DNA from: Bactericera cockerelli
Lineage: Eukaryota; Arthropoda; Insecta; Hemiptera; Triozidae
Length of the DNA stretch: 64,000 bases
Assembly: GCA_024516035.1 (NCBI GenBank)
Contig: CM044961.1
Coordinates: 7,065,515 to 7,129,514, forward strand
Reading direction: 5' to 3'
Positions within the stretch are counted from its first letter, which is position 1, and each line of letters opens with the position of its first letter. Position numbers and translations under genes: made by a program. Below the pieces are notes generated by a model. That model was not told the DNA's origin and searched no databases. It worked only from the letters and a program-made list of their open reading frames with translations. Shown here in pieces: positions 39,901-50,833 of this stretch.

Positions 39901-42900
39901 TACTAAAGGTAATACAAACTATAACTTACTAATCCACTTAGGTAATATACAGGGTGGGGCAAAAGTCTGGAAACCCCTGAATAACTTTCGAATGGCTTCT
40001 TCGGTAAAATTAAAATTTTGTACAGTAAACCGGGCTAATAAGACCTTCTTTTAGAGTCGGGTCGATTTTTGTTACCGGCCCCCATGTCGGGGCCAGGGGG
40101 GCCAACTTCATTTTTTTAAATACGAACCCCCACCTTGTGATACATTTTTGAAAAGGTCTTTAAATAACAAATACATTGGTGCAAATTTCATTTTTTTAAT
40201 ATTAACTGTTTGCAAATGGCGTCCAACTTTCTGTATGCAGTAAAGTCTGGAAACCCCTGAATATCTTTCGAAATGGCTTTCTCAGTAAATTTAAAATTGT
40301 GTATAGTAATCCTTGGTAATTAGACCTTATATTAGAATGGGACCGATTTTTTTTTACCGGCCCCCATGTCGGGGCCAGGGAGGCCAACTTCATTTTTTTA
40401 AATACAAAACCCCACCTTGCGATACATTTTTGGAAAGGTCTAATTACCCCGACTTACCGTGCACAATTTTAAATTTACTGAGAAATCCCTTTCAAAAGAT
40501 ATTCAGGGGTTTCCAGACTTTACTGCATACACAAAGTTGGGCGCCATTTGCAAACAGTTAATATTAAAAAAATAAAATTTGCACCAATGTATTTCTTATT
40601 TAAAGACCTTTCCAAAAATGTATTGCAAGGTGGGGGTTCGTATTTAAAAAAATGAAGTTGGCCCCCCTGGCCCCGACATGGGGACCGGTAACAAAAATCG
40701 ACCCCACTCAAATAGAAGGTCTTATTAACCTGGTTTACCTTACAAAATTTTAATTTTACCGAAGAAGCCATTCGAAAGTTATTCAGGGGTTTCCAGACTT
40801 TTGCCCCACCCTGTATACATATATTCTTTACAGTTTGGTGTGAGTGGTTTACATTGTATACTACCAAAAATGTAGGTATTGATTCTATCAATATGTATAA
40901 TGTAAACTTTTTGTCAGTTATTTTGTCAGGTAATAACATCATCTGCAACATTTACAGTATAGAAGTCAAACATAAAGAACCTCTGGACCAACATTAAGGG
41001 TGGTACGCAGAGTCCTCACTGTAGGGATGCCTGGGTCATTTGTCCCTTCAGCTGATTTTGTTATTCAGAGACATTTGTTTAAAGCGTCTGTGCGCATGTT
41101 CAGTCAGATGTTCCTTTAATAAATAATTGTCAAGGTCAAAGTATTCCCTATAGCAAGCTCGGGACCACCCTACAGTGAACCCTATAGGGATTACAAAATC
41201 GTTTCTACATACCAGCCTAAAAAGTCCCACTTCCAGGTGTGTCATTTTACCTGCAAAACCTTCCCCAAAACCAATAAGAATTATTATTACCCTCATCAGG
41301 TCGAGCGCCGCTTTATCTGCAACATATGTGGTGCTGGACTGAAACGCAAGGAACATCTAGACCGCCATCAGTTGTCACATTCTCAGGAGCGCCCTTTTAC
41401 CTGTGGTGCTTGCCCCAAGACTTTCAAGCGGAACGAACACCTTGCCCGACACTATGTGACTCACTCGGGCGAGAAACACCAGGTAATGATAAGTTAACAT
41501 GAGCCCCCTTACTAATCTATTGGATGGGTTGAGCCAACCAAAAATGTATTTAAATATTGGTTACAGTTGTTTGTAAGGGATACCTTCCGGTGCGCTCGTG
41601 TTGACCCAGCACCTGAATGGGATGTATTGTGTCAATGCTTGCCTATCAGAGGGGAGGCATACTATGGAATGGGCAATCTAAAACACAGACCACAACTGTC
41701 TACAGTAGCTGCTGTTTCATAGCTACAAAATAAAAAAGACTGTGAAACACTCATCTGTAAATTACAAAGAAAGGTCTCCAATGTGCTTGCTTACTCTAAG
41801 CCAAAAGTAGGCAGCATACAAATCTCGACCCATCTATTAGCGATGTGGGTAGGTTGATTATTTGATATGATGTTGACAATGAAAGGGTGGGAAAAAAAAT
41901 ATTAATGATGATTTTAATGGCATGATCACAGATTAATGAATGAGAGAAAAGAAGATGTTGCTAATTGTGATAGTTTATTACTAAGAATATGATTGATAAT
42001 GATGAGTGTTTTATGATTTTTATACAGAAAAAAAATAATTATTATGATGACAGTTCCTGTGCTATGAGTGGAAGATATATTTTTTTAAGAACGTGAAAAG
42101 AAAAAAAAATGCATCTACTTTTTTTTAATGGGGCTACTCGTTTTCAATCGGAAGCTTAATTTTGTTTTTTAGTTTGACCCTTCAATTATTCTTAATGTAA
42201 ATCGTTGGTAATTAGAGTTCATCTATAAAGTTTAGCAGAGGTGTTATCAAAGATGTTGACCACTGTTCAAGAGGCACAGCTAGTTCAATGTTTTCTGCAC
42301 AAAACTTGAGAGAAAAGGAAAAAGGAATCAAAAATCAGCACTTTTTTTAGATTTTGTTATTTTAATGTTATTCAACTGTAACATTTAGTGATTATTGCAA
42401 TTTTTATGTTATTTATTTTTATTTATATTTACTTTCTAGATTTTGACTGACTGTTTTTAAGGTGAATCACCCTGTTATCTCATTTTTGAATACAGAAGTA
42501 AAAAGGAAACACCCTTTTGTAATACTGAACAGTTTTCCTCTGTTCGATTTATTTTTACTTTCCAAGACTTTCTCTGCCTGTTCTAACAAAAAAAAACCAT
42601 GATTACAGTTAATACACCTATGATTTATTTTAAGTGTTCCACACAATGATTATCCTAGTGTAAGGTGTAGATTATTTAATATTTCTTATCTCTGTCTTGA
42701 ATCACCTATATTTTTTAAAGAGGCCAAAAAAAAAGAAAGGAACAATAATTTTCTCATTTACGACAGATAACCTATTCTTACCTCAAATTCAATTCTGATT
42801 TTTGATTCCCTGCTTTTCTTTTTCTCTCTGTTTTCGCGATCCCTTCTCCCCCCGGGGTGACACCTGCCCCCCCCCCCCCTCCCCCTATAGGAACGTCCCT

Positions 42901-44653
42901 ACGCATGCGCTGCTTGTCCCAAGACGTTCAAACGCAACGAACACCTGGCCCGCCATTTTGTGACCCACTTGGGAGAGAAAAACCAGGTGAGAAGAGGACC
43001 TTCTGCCCTCGCCTGTCCCCCTGTAGTCCCGACCCTGGCGGGCGGAACCCAGTGGACGAAAATGCCATAGGTGTTTTCCCCCTCTCTCTACCTGCCCCCC
43101 TGAATCTATGATCGCCCCTGATTGTAAATTTTGTATGTATGATTTTTTCGTTTATTTTTTACTTTTTGGTTGTGGATTTTTATTTCTTTTCAATATATCT
43201 GTTATTATATTATCTTTTTGATTATTATTTATTTTATTTTTGGTATACCCTTATTTCTTCAATTGAGGAATTTCATTAAGGACTCAATAACCCCAAAATT
43301 TATTTGATTGTGTATAAAGAACAAAGGTGTCTGTTAAGTTGTTGATTGAAGTCCACCATCAGCATTTGGGCAACTAGGGCTTTGTTCTCTTACACCTTAG
43401 TTATCTTTACATTTTCAATCGCGATGTTCCCCGACCCATGGGAAAATAGTTTCTTTAATATATTCTTTTAAAAAAGAAAAACGGAAACTTCGCCATTTTT
43501 TTTTCTTTCTGTGGTATGTATTTTCAGCCAGCCTCCGTGGCGTAATGGTTGTGACTACTGCCCGTAGTCCAGAGTTCCCGAGTTCGACTCCTGGTTGGGG
43601 CAGACTTTTCGACGAAAATTCTGTTCCATCCAAACACGTGAGGCTGAAATTTCCGGCCCTACCTAGGCTGGGTGAGGTTAATGTGGGTAGTTGACACTAT
43701 TCCCAGCGAGTGGAGGGTAAAACCCCCGTCCTGACTTCTTCAAATCAGGACGTAAATCAGAATTAGAATCAACTGGTCACAATAGATCTAAATAACTGTC
43801 TGGCTGGGGGGACGTTAAACAGGGAGAAGACCAGATTCTCGCCAGAAGACTATAAACAGAGAACAGACTAGCCTACCTTAAGAAGTTGCAGTTTCCTAAG
43901 GGTTTAATGGCTTATAAAGAAAAGTCCAAGTCCTCATGATGGTTGATCGGACATAGAAATATGTGGTTCAGGACGAGCCAAATTTGAAATAAAGTTGGCT
44001 GGAGACCATCACTCACCCTTCCAGCTGTAGCCAAGCTGGCTACAACAACAACAACATAAATCTAAATTGAGGTCGGCGTGATAATTGGTGCTTCTCTTGT
44101 GGAACTCCAACCAGTCTATAATAGTAATAAAAAAACGTATTTTCATCGTTTTTTTGTCTATGTGCAGTATCGCTGCACCCCAAGTGGACCTATTTTAATA
44201 TACAAAAGGATATATCTGGGATATTGTTGAACGTAATACTGTGGACTCACTCACATTTATTTCACATAATAAATTTCTAACTGGGCCAGCCTCCGTGACG
44301 TAATGGTTGTGACTACTGCCCGTAGTCTAGAGATCCTGAGTTCTATCCCCGGTAGGAGCAGATTTTTCACACAGAAAAATCTGTTCCCTCTGTACATGTG
44401 AGGCTGGCATTTCCGGCCCTACCCAGGCTGGGTGAGGTTAATGTGGGTAGCTGGTGCGATTCCCAGCGATTGGAGGGTGAAACCCCCGTCCTAATTTAGG
44501 AAAGGCAGCCAGCCGTAAAAAATGTGCCAAAACCAACCAACCTCAACCATGAGGTTGAACAACGTCAACCCTGCTCAAGCGGTATAAGACAGAGTAAAAG
44601 AAGAAGAAGAAAAAAATTCTAACTTTAATACCCATGTTTTTACAGACTAAATT

Positions 44654-44686
<33 letters not shown>

Positions 44687-45963
44687 TTCATCAATTTATT
44701 ACTACTTTATAAACTAGGATCCGTGGTTTGGATCCTGAACTAATGCATGAATTAAAACCTACTCATTTTGAATTAGACTCCAGACTATTTCTAAGAATAA
44801 TGTTTGTGTAAAAAAAAATCATAATATCACATAGAGATTTTTAAATCAAAAATTTCTGGTTAAAATAAAAAAATTTGGGGGTCTTACAAGATTAACATCT
44901 ACAGACCATCTCCTGGAAAGTACAATAGTAGCTAATGGAGATGAAAAGCAGTTTTTGTTGTTTTTGAACCAGAATAAAAATACTTGTTTTGTGTCTACAT
45001 TACAAACATATGTTACTACATAAATACTGAATCATTATGGTTCTGCTCCAACAAGCTGTAAAAGAAACAATGTTTCAAGGACAAGGTAGGGTTGTGTATA
45101 CAATGCTGCTTTTGCTCTCTTGGACTGTTGCAATCCTAGGTCTACATTGAATCTTGTCCTAGTAGTATTGTTTATTACACGTCATGTGTCCAAAGCAAAG
45201 CTAATTTAATCTATCATTATGAAAAAGGATCTAGTTCAATATTTTGTTAAGGTTTTATTATTATTTTATTTGTAAAAAAAAAAAAAAAATCTTAAAGGTA
45301 AACAAGCACAGTCATCTTTCTGTACGAAAATAATATCAGTCCGTTTTATCAAAGTTTTATTGTTTATTGTTTGAACTTAAAGAGTGTTACATTTTGTGCA
45401 TTATTCCTTTTCAAAGTATTTGTTTTGTTTTTTTTTTTTTTTTTTTTTAAACTCAAATTTCCACATAGTTCAACATGAAAAACGCATCGAATTTGACATT
45501 GGAACCAAAAAACGTCAATTTTATTTCATTTTCTGGTGGGATTTTCATTTTATTTGGAACTTATTATTATTGTTAAATTCTTTATTGAAAGGACATAAAT
45601 ATGTACAAACAAATAATGGTAAAATTAAAATACAAAATTGACAATATAAGTATAAACAAGAAAAAAAAAACACACGGATAAAATATACACAGATGTCCTA
45701 ACTAAAGACTTATTAGTTTATTGGCAGTTTAAATAAAGCGGCATTTGTTTTTTTTTTTTTTTTTTTATAATATTTTTTACATTTATTTTATCTATATTAT
45801 TATTATTATGTTATTATAAATAAATATATATTTTTATCTTTTCTATCTTCAACAGGTGTGCACTGAATGCGGGAAAGCCTTCTACCGTCGCGATCATCTT
45901 CAGAAACATTTCCAGGGCCACCTCACGAAACGTCTCCGTATGGCTGCCATGCAGACCACCTGA
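36998..45963 (+). CDS. C2H2 zinc-finger protein, four or five fingers, five coding exons
   Basis: Coding exons are 37022-37717, 39571-39720, 41300-41482, 42891-42986 and 45856-45963, all joined in phase 0. The total is 410 residues with every exon, or 378 without exon 4. The ATG at 37022 is the first after an in-frame TAG at 36995. Residues 1-232 are low-complexity, rich in Ser/Asn/Thr, with a conserved-looking VSTMTDPLTVEEQERLGQWE patch. The fingers follow at the C-terminus. In the finger helices of exons 3, 4 and 5 the contact positions -1/3/6 are R/H/R or R/H/K, which by the general recognition code favour GGG triplets; a G-rich target is therefore inferred. The orthologue is not recognised. 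Introns hold an RTE-like LINE, an 864-bp palindrome and SINEs. Confidence 0.85.
37022..37717 (+). CDS. Zinc-finger gene coding exon 1 (disordered N-terminal half)
   Basis: It encodes 232 residues starting MMNHLSQYRNSPITPHSHQS and ending VAEYLTSLRQFLK|gtgagt. It is Ser/Asn/His rich with no finger. A MTDPLTVEEQERLGQWEGF segment near residues 190-215 is the only part that looks structured. A possible acceptor (ctctatag) lies at 36990-36997, just 5' of the start, so the exon may begin there. Confidence 0.8.
37798..38075 (+). repeat. SINE body repeat with (ACA)n tail
   Basis: ctggctgggggacgttaatc to agctggctacaacaacaaca. A near-identical stretch is at 43798-44055, there attached to a tRNA-headed SINE. 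Confidence 0.75.
38130..39515 (+). pseudogene. 5'-truncated RTE-like LINE, long intact reverse transcriptase frame
   Basis: An open frame of about 440 codons begins within WKTSKTVLLFKKGN and carries reverse transcriptase motifs: NYRPICLLSHLYKL, DQAGFKKGFSTIDH, CLLYIDFKKAFDSV, RGVRQGDVISPNLF and the catalytic LLFADDIVLI. C-terminal RRWAGHLARREDNRW is typical of RTE-clade elements. The endonuclease half is missing. The element lies in an intron of the zinc-finger gene in the same orientation, ending about 55 bp before an exon. It is probably a young insertion, since the frame has no stops. Confidence 0.88.
39571..39720 (+). CDS. Zinc-finger gene coding exon 2 (finger 1)
   Basis: Acceptor ccaatttcag, donor aag|gtaaat, phase 0/0. 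It encodes LTPPGEKKRQGLGDVRIVTS, PDGSRLYC and one C2H2 finger CSECQMAYPDKTLLEQHLAQH. The helix contacts (D, T, L, Q) differ from the later fingers. The 3' end of an RTE-like LINE lies only about 55 bp upstream of the acceptor. Confidence 0.85.
39950..40813. mobile_element. Palindromic TA-flanked MITE, 864 bp
   Basis: cagggtggggcaaaagtctg and its complement form the ends, with TA on both sides. The arms extend almost to the centre (about 430 bp each), with internal repeats of gtctggaaacccctgaata. Confidence 0.85.
41300..41482 (+). CDS. Zinc-finger gene coding exon 3 (two fingers)
   Basis: Acceptor cctcatcag, donor cag|gtaatg, phase 0/0. It encodes VERRFI, then fingers CNICGAGLKRKEHLDRH... and CGACPKTFKRNEHLARHY..., then GEKHQ. 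Between the fingers the DNA reads tctcag|gagcgc, which looks like an acceptor. The second half corresponds to the duplicated exon 4. Confidence 0.9.
41565..41765 (+). mobile_element. Family B SINE without its head
   Basis: ttgtttgtaagggatacctt to gctgtgaaacactcatct matches the body of 49075-49365. From 41770 to 42840 the intron is AT-rich with nothing recognised, ending in a C-rich tract. Confidence 0.8.
42891..42986 (+). CDS. Zinc-finger gene coding exon 4 (duplicate single-finger exon)
   Basis: Acceptor ccccctatag after a C-rich tract, donor cag|gtgaga, phase 0/0, 32 residues: ERPYACAACPKTFKRNEHLA then RHFVTHLGEKNQ. It is a near copy of the second finger of exon 3, with an identical recognition helix. 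If it is included after exon 3 the linker is 11 residues rather than the canonical 7, whereas splicing exon 3 directly to exon 5 keeps 7. It may therefore be a cassette exon. Confidence 0.8.
43528..44060 (+). mobile_element. tRNA-headed SINE, family F
   Basis: The head gcctccgtggcgtaatggtt and gagttcgactcctggttggg is followed by the body shared with the 5S-headed SINEs (gaggttaatgtgggtag, gagggtaaaacccccgtcct) and then the 37798-type tail. Confidence 0.8.
44287..44600 (+). mobile_element. tRNA-headed SINE, family F
   Basis: A second copy with the head gcctccgtgacgtaatggtt and body to aacgtcaaccctgctcaagc. From 44600 to 45840 I see AT-rich intron with poly-T tracts and one dispersed repeat (45568). 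Confidence 0.8.
45856..45963 (+). CDS. Zinc-finger gene terminal coding exon (last finger)
   Basis: Acceptor tcttcaacag. It encodes VCTECGKAFYRRDHLQKHFQ then GHLTKRLRMAAMQTT and TGA. The helix RRDHLQK predicts GGG contact. The last codons and stop (accacctga) start the first unit of a 64-bp tandem array. Confidence 0.87.
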   Translation: MCTECGKAFYRRDHLQKHFQGHLTKRLRMAAMQTT

Positions 45964-46650
45964 GCAGACTAGTTCATCTCCTTAATATCCCATCTTGACA
46001 CTCCAATCTCTGACTCTATATTCCTAATACAAATACCAACTGAGCAGACTAGTCTCCTAATACATCTTGACACCATCTCTATTATATTCCTAATACAAAT
46101 CACTAGCAGACTAGTCCCTAAACATCTGACACTCTCTATATTCCTAATACAAATCACCTGAGCAGATAGTTCCTAATACTTTGACACCATCTCTAATATA
46201 ATCCTAATACAAATCACCTACGCAGACTAGTCTCCTAATACATCTTGACACCATCTCTATTATATTCCTATACAAATCACCTAGCAGACTAGTCTCCTAA
46301 TAATTTACTTGTCCACAAACACCTCATCTCTAATATTAACCCTAATACATAAATCACCTACGCAGACTAGTCTCCTAATACATCTTGACACCATCTCTAT
46401 TATATTCCTAATACAAATCACCTGAGCAGACTAGTCTCCTAATACATCTTGACACCATCTCTATTATATTCCTATTACAAATCACCTAAGCAGACTAGTC
46501 TCCTAATACATCTTGACACCATCTCTATATATTCCTAATTACAAATCACCTGAGCAGACTAGTCTCCTAATACATCTTGACACCATCTCTATTATATTCC
46601 TAATACAAATCACCTGAGCAGTCTAATCTCCTAATACACCTTGAACCTTC
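45958..46650. repeat. 64-bp tandem array starting at the zinc-finger gene stop codon
   Basis: About eleven units of acctgagcagactagtctcc...tacaaatc. Unit 1 starts with the last codons and the TGA. Units carry many one-base indels. Confidence 0.9.
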
Positions 46651-46659
46651 TTTTTCATG

Positions 46660-47084
46660 ATATAAATGAAAAATTTCAACTGGTCTTTCACTTGACGTTT
46701 TATTTGAAAACTATGTATTTATTTTATTCTACAATAATTAGGTACATATATTAGGTACAGTAGATTACAATTAGTTACAAATTATAAACAAAATAAATTA
46801 CACAGGAGCCGACATGTTTCGACATAATTTATTTTCTTTATAATTTGTAACTACCTGTACCTAATATTATTTACCTAAGTGTAGAATAAAATAAATACAT
46901 ATTTTCAAATAAATCGTCAAGTGAAGACCACTCAATAATAAGAGCAGTTGGGTTGAGAATAAGAGGAGCAAAGAGGCTCATAAGAAGCTTACCCTACGAA
47001 TATGGAGCGGGGATGCCTCATTTTTATATATAATTATTATTTTTATTTTATGATGATTGAGTATGTTAAATATTAATAAAAACT

Positions 47085-47115
<31 letters not shown>

Positions 47116-47178
47116 AAAGATGTACATGAATATCAGCTCAGTGAAGACCAGTTGAAATTTTTCATTTATTCATTATGA
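46660..47178. mobile_element. Inverted-repeat element, about 520 bp
   Basis: atgaaaaatttcaactggtc at the left and gaccagttgaaatttttcat at the right, with further inverted matches inside (acctaata, gtagaataaaataaata). The termini are not sharply defined. Confidence 0.65.
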
Positions 47179-47427
47179 AGCTACTTGACAAAGTATCCTT
47201 GTTGGAAAATTACCTTCTTCTTCTTTCACTTTGCCTTTTTCCCAAACCTAACTGACGCCAACCTCTTGAGATTGGTTGGTTCTGGCACTCCTACTTCCAT
47301 ATTTTACGACTGGATACAATTCCTAACACCAACCCTGGTTAGGGCGCCAACCATTTGTGTGTATGTTCTTTTGGCCTGACATGGCTGGTACCGTCTCTGA
47401 TCAAATGTTTCCCCTATTTTAATTTAA

Positions 47428-47875
47428 CCTTTTGCACTCTGCAGCAATATTTTCAACGACCTCAGATAAGGTCGATGTCATCTCTCACATGACAAAAGTA
47501 AAACCAGCTGTAACTCGTAAGGTTAGAAAGTCCAAACCCTCATAAGGTCGTCATGGTTTTTGGAATGATGTCTATTGTCTAAAAAAATTAATGTTTTATA
47601 TATCAGGGTGTAGTTGGCCATTGATTTATAGATACTATGCCTGTGAAGCTAGCCAAATTATTCATTTTACAAAAAGTGAATCCAGAAAAAGCGGGAGAAA
47701 TCATTCAACACAAAAAGCAGTGTTGTCATCTCAGACATGACATCGACCTTATGTGCGGTTGTACTCTTGTCATGTGAGACATGACGTCAACCTTATCTGA
47801 GGTCGAACTTTTTTTTGCGACGATTGTAGGAGGTTTCTTGTTTGTCATCTCACACATGCTTTTGAGTTCAAAAGG
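47428..47875. mobile_element. TTAA-flanked MITE, 448 bp
   Basis: The ends are CCTTTTGCACTC and complement of CCTTTTGAACTC, with TTAA at 47424-47427 and 47876-47879. Inner inverted repeat: cgacctcagataaggt. Confidence 0.8.
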
Positions 47876-48061
47876 TTAAAAACACAAATCTAATTTATTT
47901 TGTAAATACAAATGTAAATACAAATCTCTCTAATGTGTAAGGTTTGTAATGTGTAAATAACTTAGGCTATCTCGCCTGTTGGTAAGCATAGACAAAGGTA
48001 GATATAGGACAGTATTCCTGGTAAAGATGTTCATATCCCGTTTCAGTCGAGAAAAAACATT

Positions 48062-48180
48062 TGTTGTTCTGTCACTGAAGTCAAGCAACGTCCAGTTAGC
48101 TTGGAACTTGGATGGGTGACCATTGAAATTGGAACCCTTGTGATGCTGGCTGGCTATTTCCGGTCCTACTCAGCTACCAT
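48062..48180 (+). mobile_element. 5S rRNA-derived SINE fragment
   Basis: gtcactgaagtcaagcaacg and acttggatgggtgaccattg are the clearest 5S rRNA promoter matches in the window (A and C boxes). 5' and 3' parts of 5S rRNA are missing. 48190-48800 is unassigned AT-rich sequence. Confidence 0.75.
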
Positions 48181-49074
48181 CAGTATATCGTAAGATAACG
48201 TGAGAAAAATTAATTTGTTTTTCAAAATATACGCCTACGCAACGTTGGCAATAAATTTGATAGCAAAGTTTTTTTACGTATTTAAAGTTTGAGTAGATGG
48301 CCAAATCGGAATTTTCTTAGGCACTCAGCGAGAAGTCTTTACATACCAACCTTTTTAGTGATACTGTAAACTGTACAGAATAAGAAATTGTAATACTAAA
48401 CTTTACATACATAGACATATGAAATTATATAATATAGCATGTTTTACTTGTAGAGCCCATTGTTTGGTACAGATCAAACCCACCGTTGTCTTAGTGAGAA
48501 CCAAAAAAAATGAAAAAGGGATTTTTTTTTTTTTTTTTTTTCTGAATAACTTGATTCGTATTAAATTTTAGTTAGTTCATAACTTATTCAAAGTTTCGAG
48601 TTACCAAAAGATTTACAACCATTATTCTCATAGGGTTTAAGGATAATTAAAAGAAAACTTTACAATACAAGATAAAAAAGAACTGAATCGTACATCAAAA
48701 TTGTTTTGTAATCCGGGGTGAAATTAATGTCCTAGGTATTCTCTGCCACTTAGTTATTGTTATTACAATTAAATTGTTTATTGTATAGAAGACAATATAA
48801 TATTGAATATAATCATCATCATATTGTGGCGTCATCGATGGTACCCAGACAGTGGAGGAATGACTCAGCACTTCTACCATTGTCGTTACAAGGAGGCTAA
48901 TAATTGACAGGGGCCCCCAGAACCAAGCCAATGCTGGTCTACTCCCTGTTTATAGTCCCCCAGCCAGACTGCTGGTCTACTCCCTGTTTGTAGTCCCCAT
49001 TAGTATGATGAAATTCATCAAGACTCAATAATTTGGTTTAATACAAAACGTGATTTTTACTGTTAATAGCATTG

Positions 49075-49365
49075 TAAGCATTAGCTCAGTGGTTAAGCAC
49101 TCGCTTGCCATGCGGAAGGTCCCGGGTTCGATCCCCCGTGCCGACAAAAATTTGTATTCTCAAATATTGTTTGTAAGGGATACCTTCAGGTGCGTTCGTT
49201 TTGACCTGTTGACCCAGCACCTAATAGGGAAGTATTGTGTCACTTCTCGCCCATCAGAGGGGAGGCATACTACGGTATGGGCAGGCTACAACACTGACCA
49301 CAGGCGTCTACCGTAGCTTCTGTTTCATGGCTACGAAATAAAAAAAGCTGTGAAACACTCATCTC
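49075..49365 (+). mobile_element. tRNA-derived SINE, family B (full)
   Basis: The head ttagctcagtggttaagcac and gggttcgatcccccgtgccg, body to ctgtgaaacactcatctc. 49380-50400 is AT-rich with nothing recognised. Confidence 0.85.
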
Positions 49366-50404
49366 TTTTTTTTTTTAAGAAAAAAAAAGCAGGGTTTCAT
49401 TTATATTTACCGCATTGAGTTACTTCATAAAAATTGATTGGTTCTTATGCTTAGTTATGAATTAACAACTAGAAATGGATTTTATTTTCTTGAGAATTAT
49501 AATCTTTCACCCACCGCTATACATTTATTTTAGATTGCTGTACAGAATTTTCTCATTGTTTTAACTAAGCTAAGTTATTTTTAGGACAAATTTAATGAAC
49601 GGGGGATTATGGTATTGATAAAAAAAAAACGGTAGAATTATCTTTCTACCAGATTAACTCCTCAAATTTTAATTTTATTTCTTTTAAAGTTTTTTTTAAT
49701 GTCATAATAAAATTATGTTGAAAGTATGAACGGCAAATCAAAAAATCATGGAGATTTATTGTACAAAAAAATTACCTTACCATGTCCCTTTTATTAAATT
49801 TAGTTATTTAAAGTAAATTTATATTAATAATTCCTTCATTTTATAAATTCTTTGTTTATAAATCCCTTGTTTTTACAAAAGCATGTAGTCGTACAATACA
49901 CGCTTTTGTAACTAAAGTTGTAAGTGTACATATTTTTTTTGAAATCTAGTCTTTATTTTAATTTTTTTTTTTTTTTTAATGTTTATAGTTTATTTTAATT
50001 TTTTCTCAGAAAATACTAGTCACATTTCAACGAACACCTGGTTAAATCTGTTTGTTTCTTTTTTAACTTGCTTTATACTCATTCAATACACATTGGATTT
50101 CAAGTACCGTTTTACTGATTCTTTAGGACTCAACTTTGGTTTCAATTGCGACGGAAGTTTTAACCTCCATTACCATAACCTCCCAGCTACACATAACCTC
50201 ATTCCGCCTTAGTTTGCTTGTCGGAAAAGAAATCTGATAGAAATACACTTGTACCACGGCGTGCACTGATCCATTTTGAGTCTTTCTTTCATCTTCCTTA
50301 ACCTAATTGATCTAATTGGATTTTTTTTTATTTATTATTATGGTTCAGACCTCAGTCAGTCTGTCACTGAGTCGTGACAGACTTATCTCAAAGTGCATTC
50401 TTAT

Positions 50405-50745
50405 TTATACGAATGTATGATTTTATTTGTGGTGAAGCACCAGGCCTCTTCACAAATTTTGTGGGTAGCGCAGCATTACCTTTACTTTTCGAATTCTATT
50501 ACATTAATTTCTTTTTACTCTGGTAATGCCGCCACCGGTCGTTACTCATACAAGTAACTACTCTTTTTTCCTCACGAGGTAGGAGTGGACCCCGAACATC
50601 CAAGCACAGAGCAGAAAAATTCCTGCCTCGCTGGGGATCGAACCCAGGTCACCATGCGTGCAATGACCTGAATTTCAGCAGGGCAGGGATTTTTCTGCTC
50701 TGTGCTTGGATGTTCGGGGTCCATTCATTCCTCGTGAGAATTCTT
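50405..50745 (-). mobile_element. Family C SINE with a fold-back partner
   Basis: 50405-50672 is a minus-strand family C SINE. 50690-50735 repeats its gctctgtgcttggatgttcg segment in the opposite sense, forming an inverted pair. Confidence 0.7.
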
Positions 50746-50833
50746 CCGGTTTCTAGTATTAGAAATTTCTCGGAAGTAAAATGAGACGCTGTTTTGATGT
50801 GAGCGGTGTTGAAATTATGGGCAAAACAAGATA

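Noticed and set aside
47185..47379. 64-codon ORF rich in hydrophobic residues
   Set aside because: No homology recognised, and it sits between two mobile elements; insufficient evidence for a gene.
48062..48180. 5S rRNA gene
   Set aside because: Only the internal promoter part matches. The 5' and 3' stems of 5S rRNA are missing and a SINE body follows.
49075..49140. Apparent tRNA gene (A and B boxes)
   Set aside because: The same head recurs with an attached body at 6051, 16027 and 55339, so it is a SINE head. The other tRNA-like pieces are the same case.
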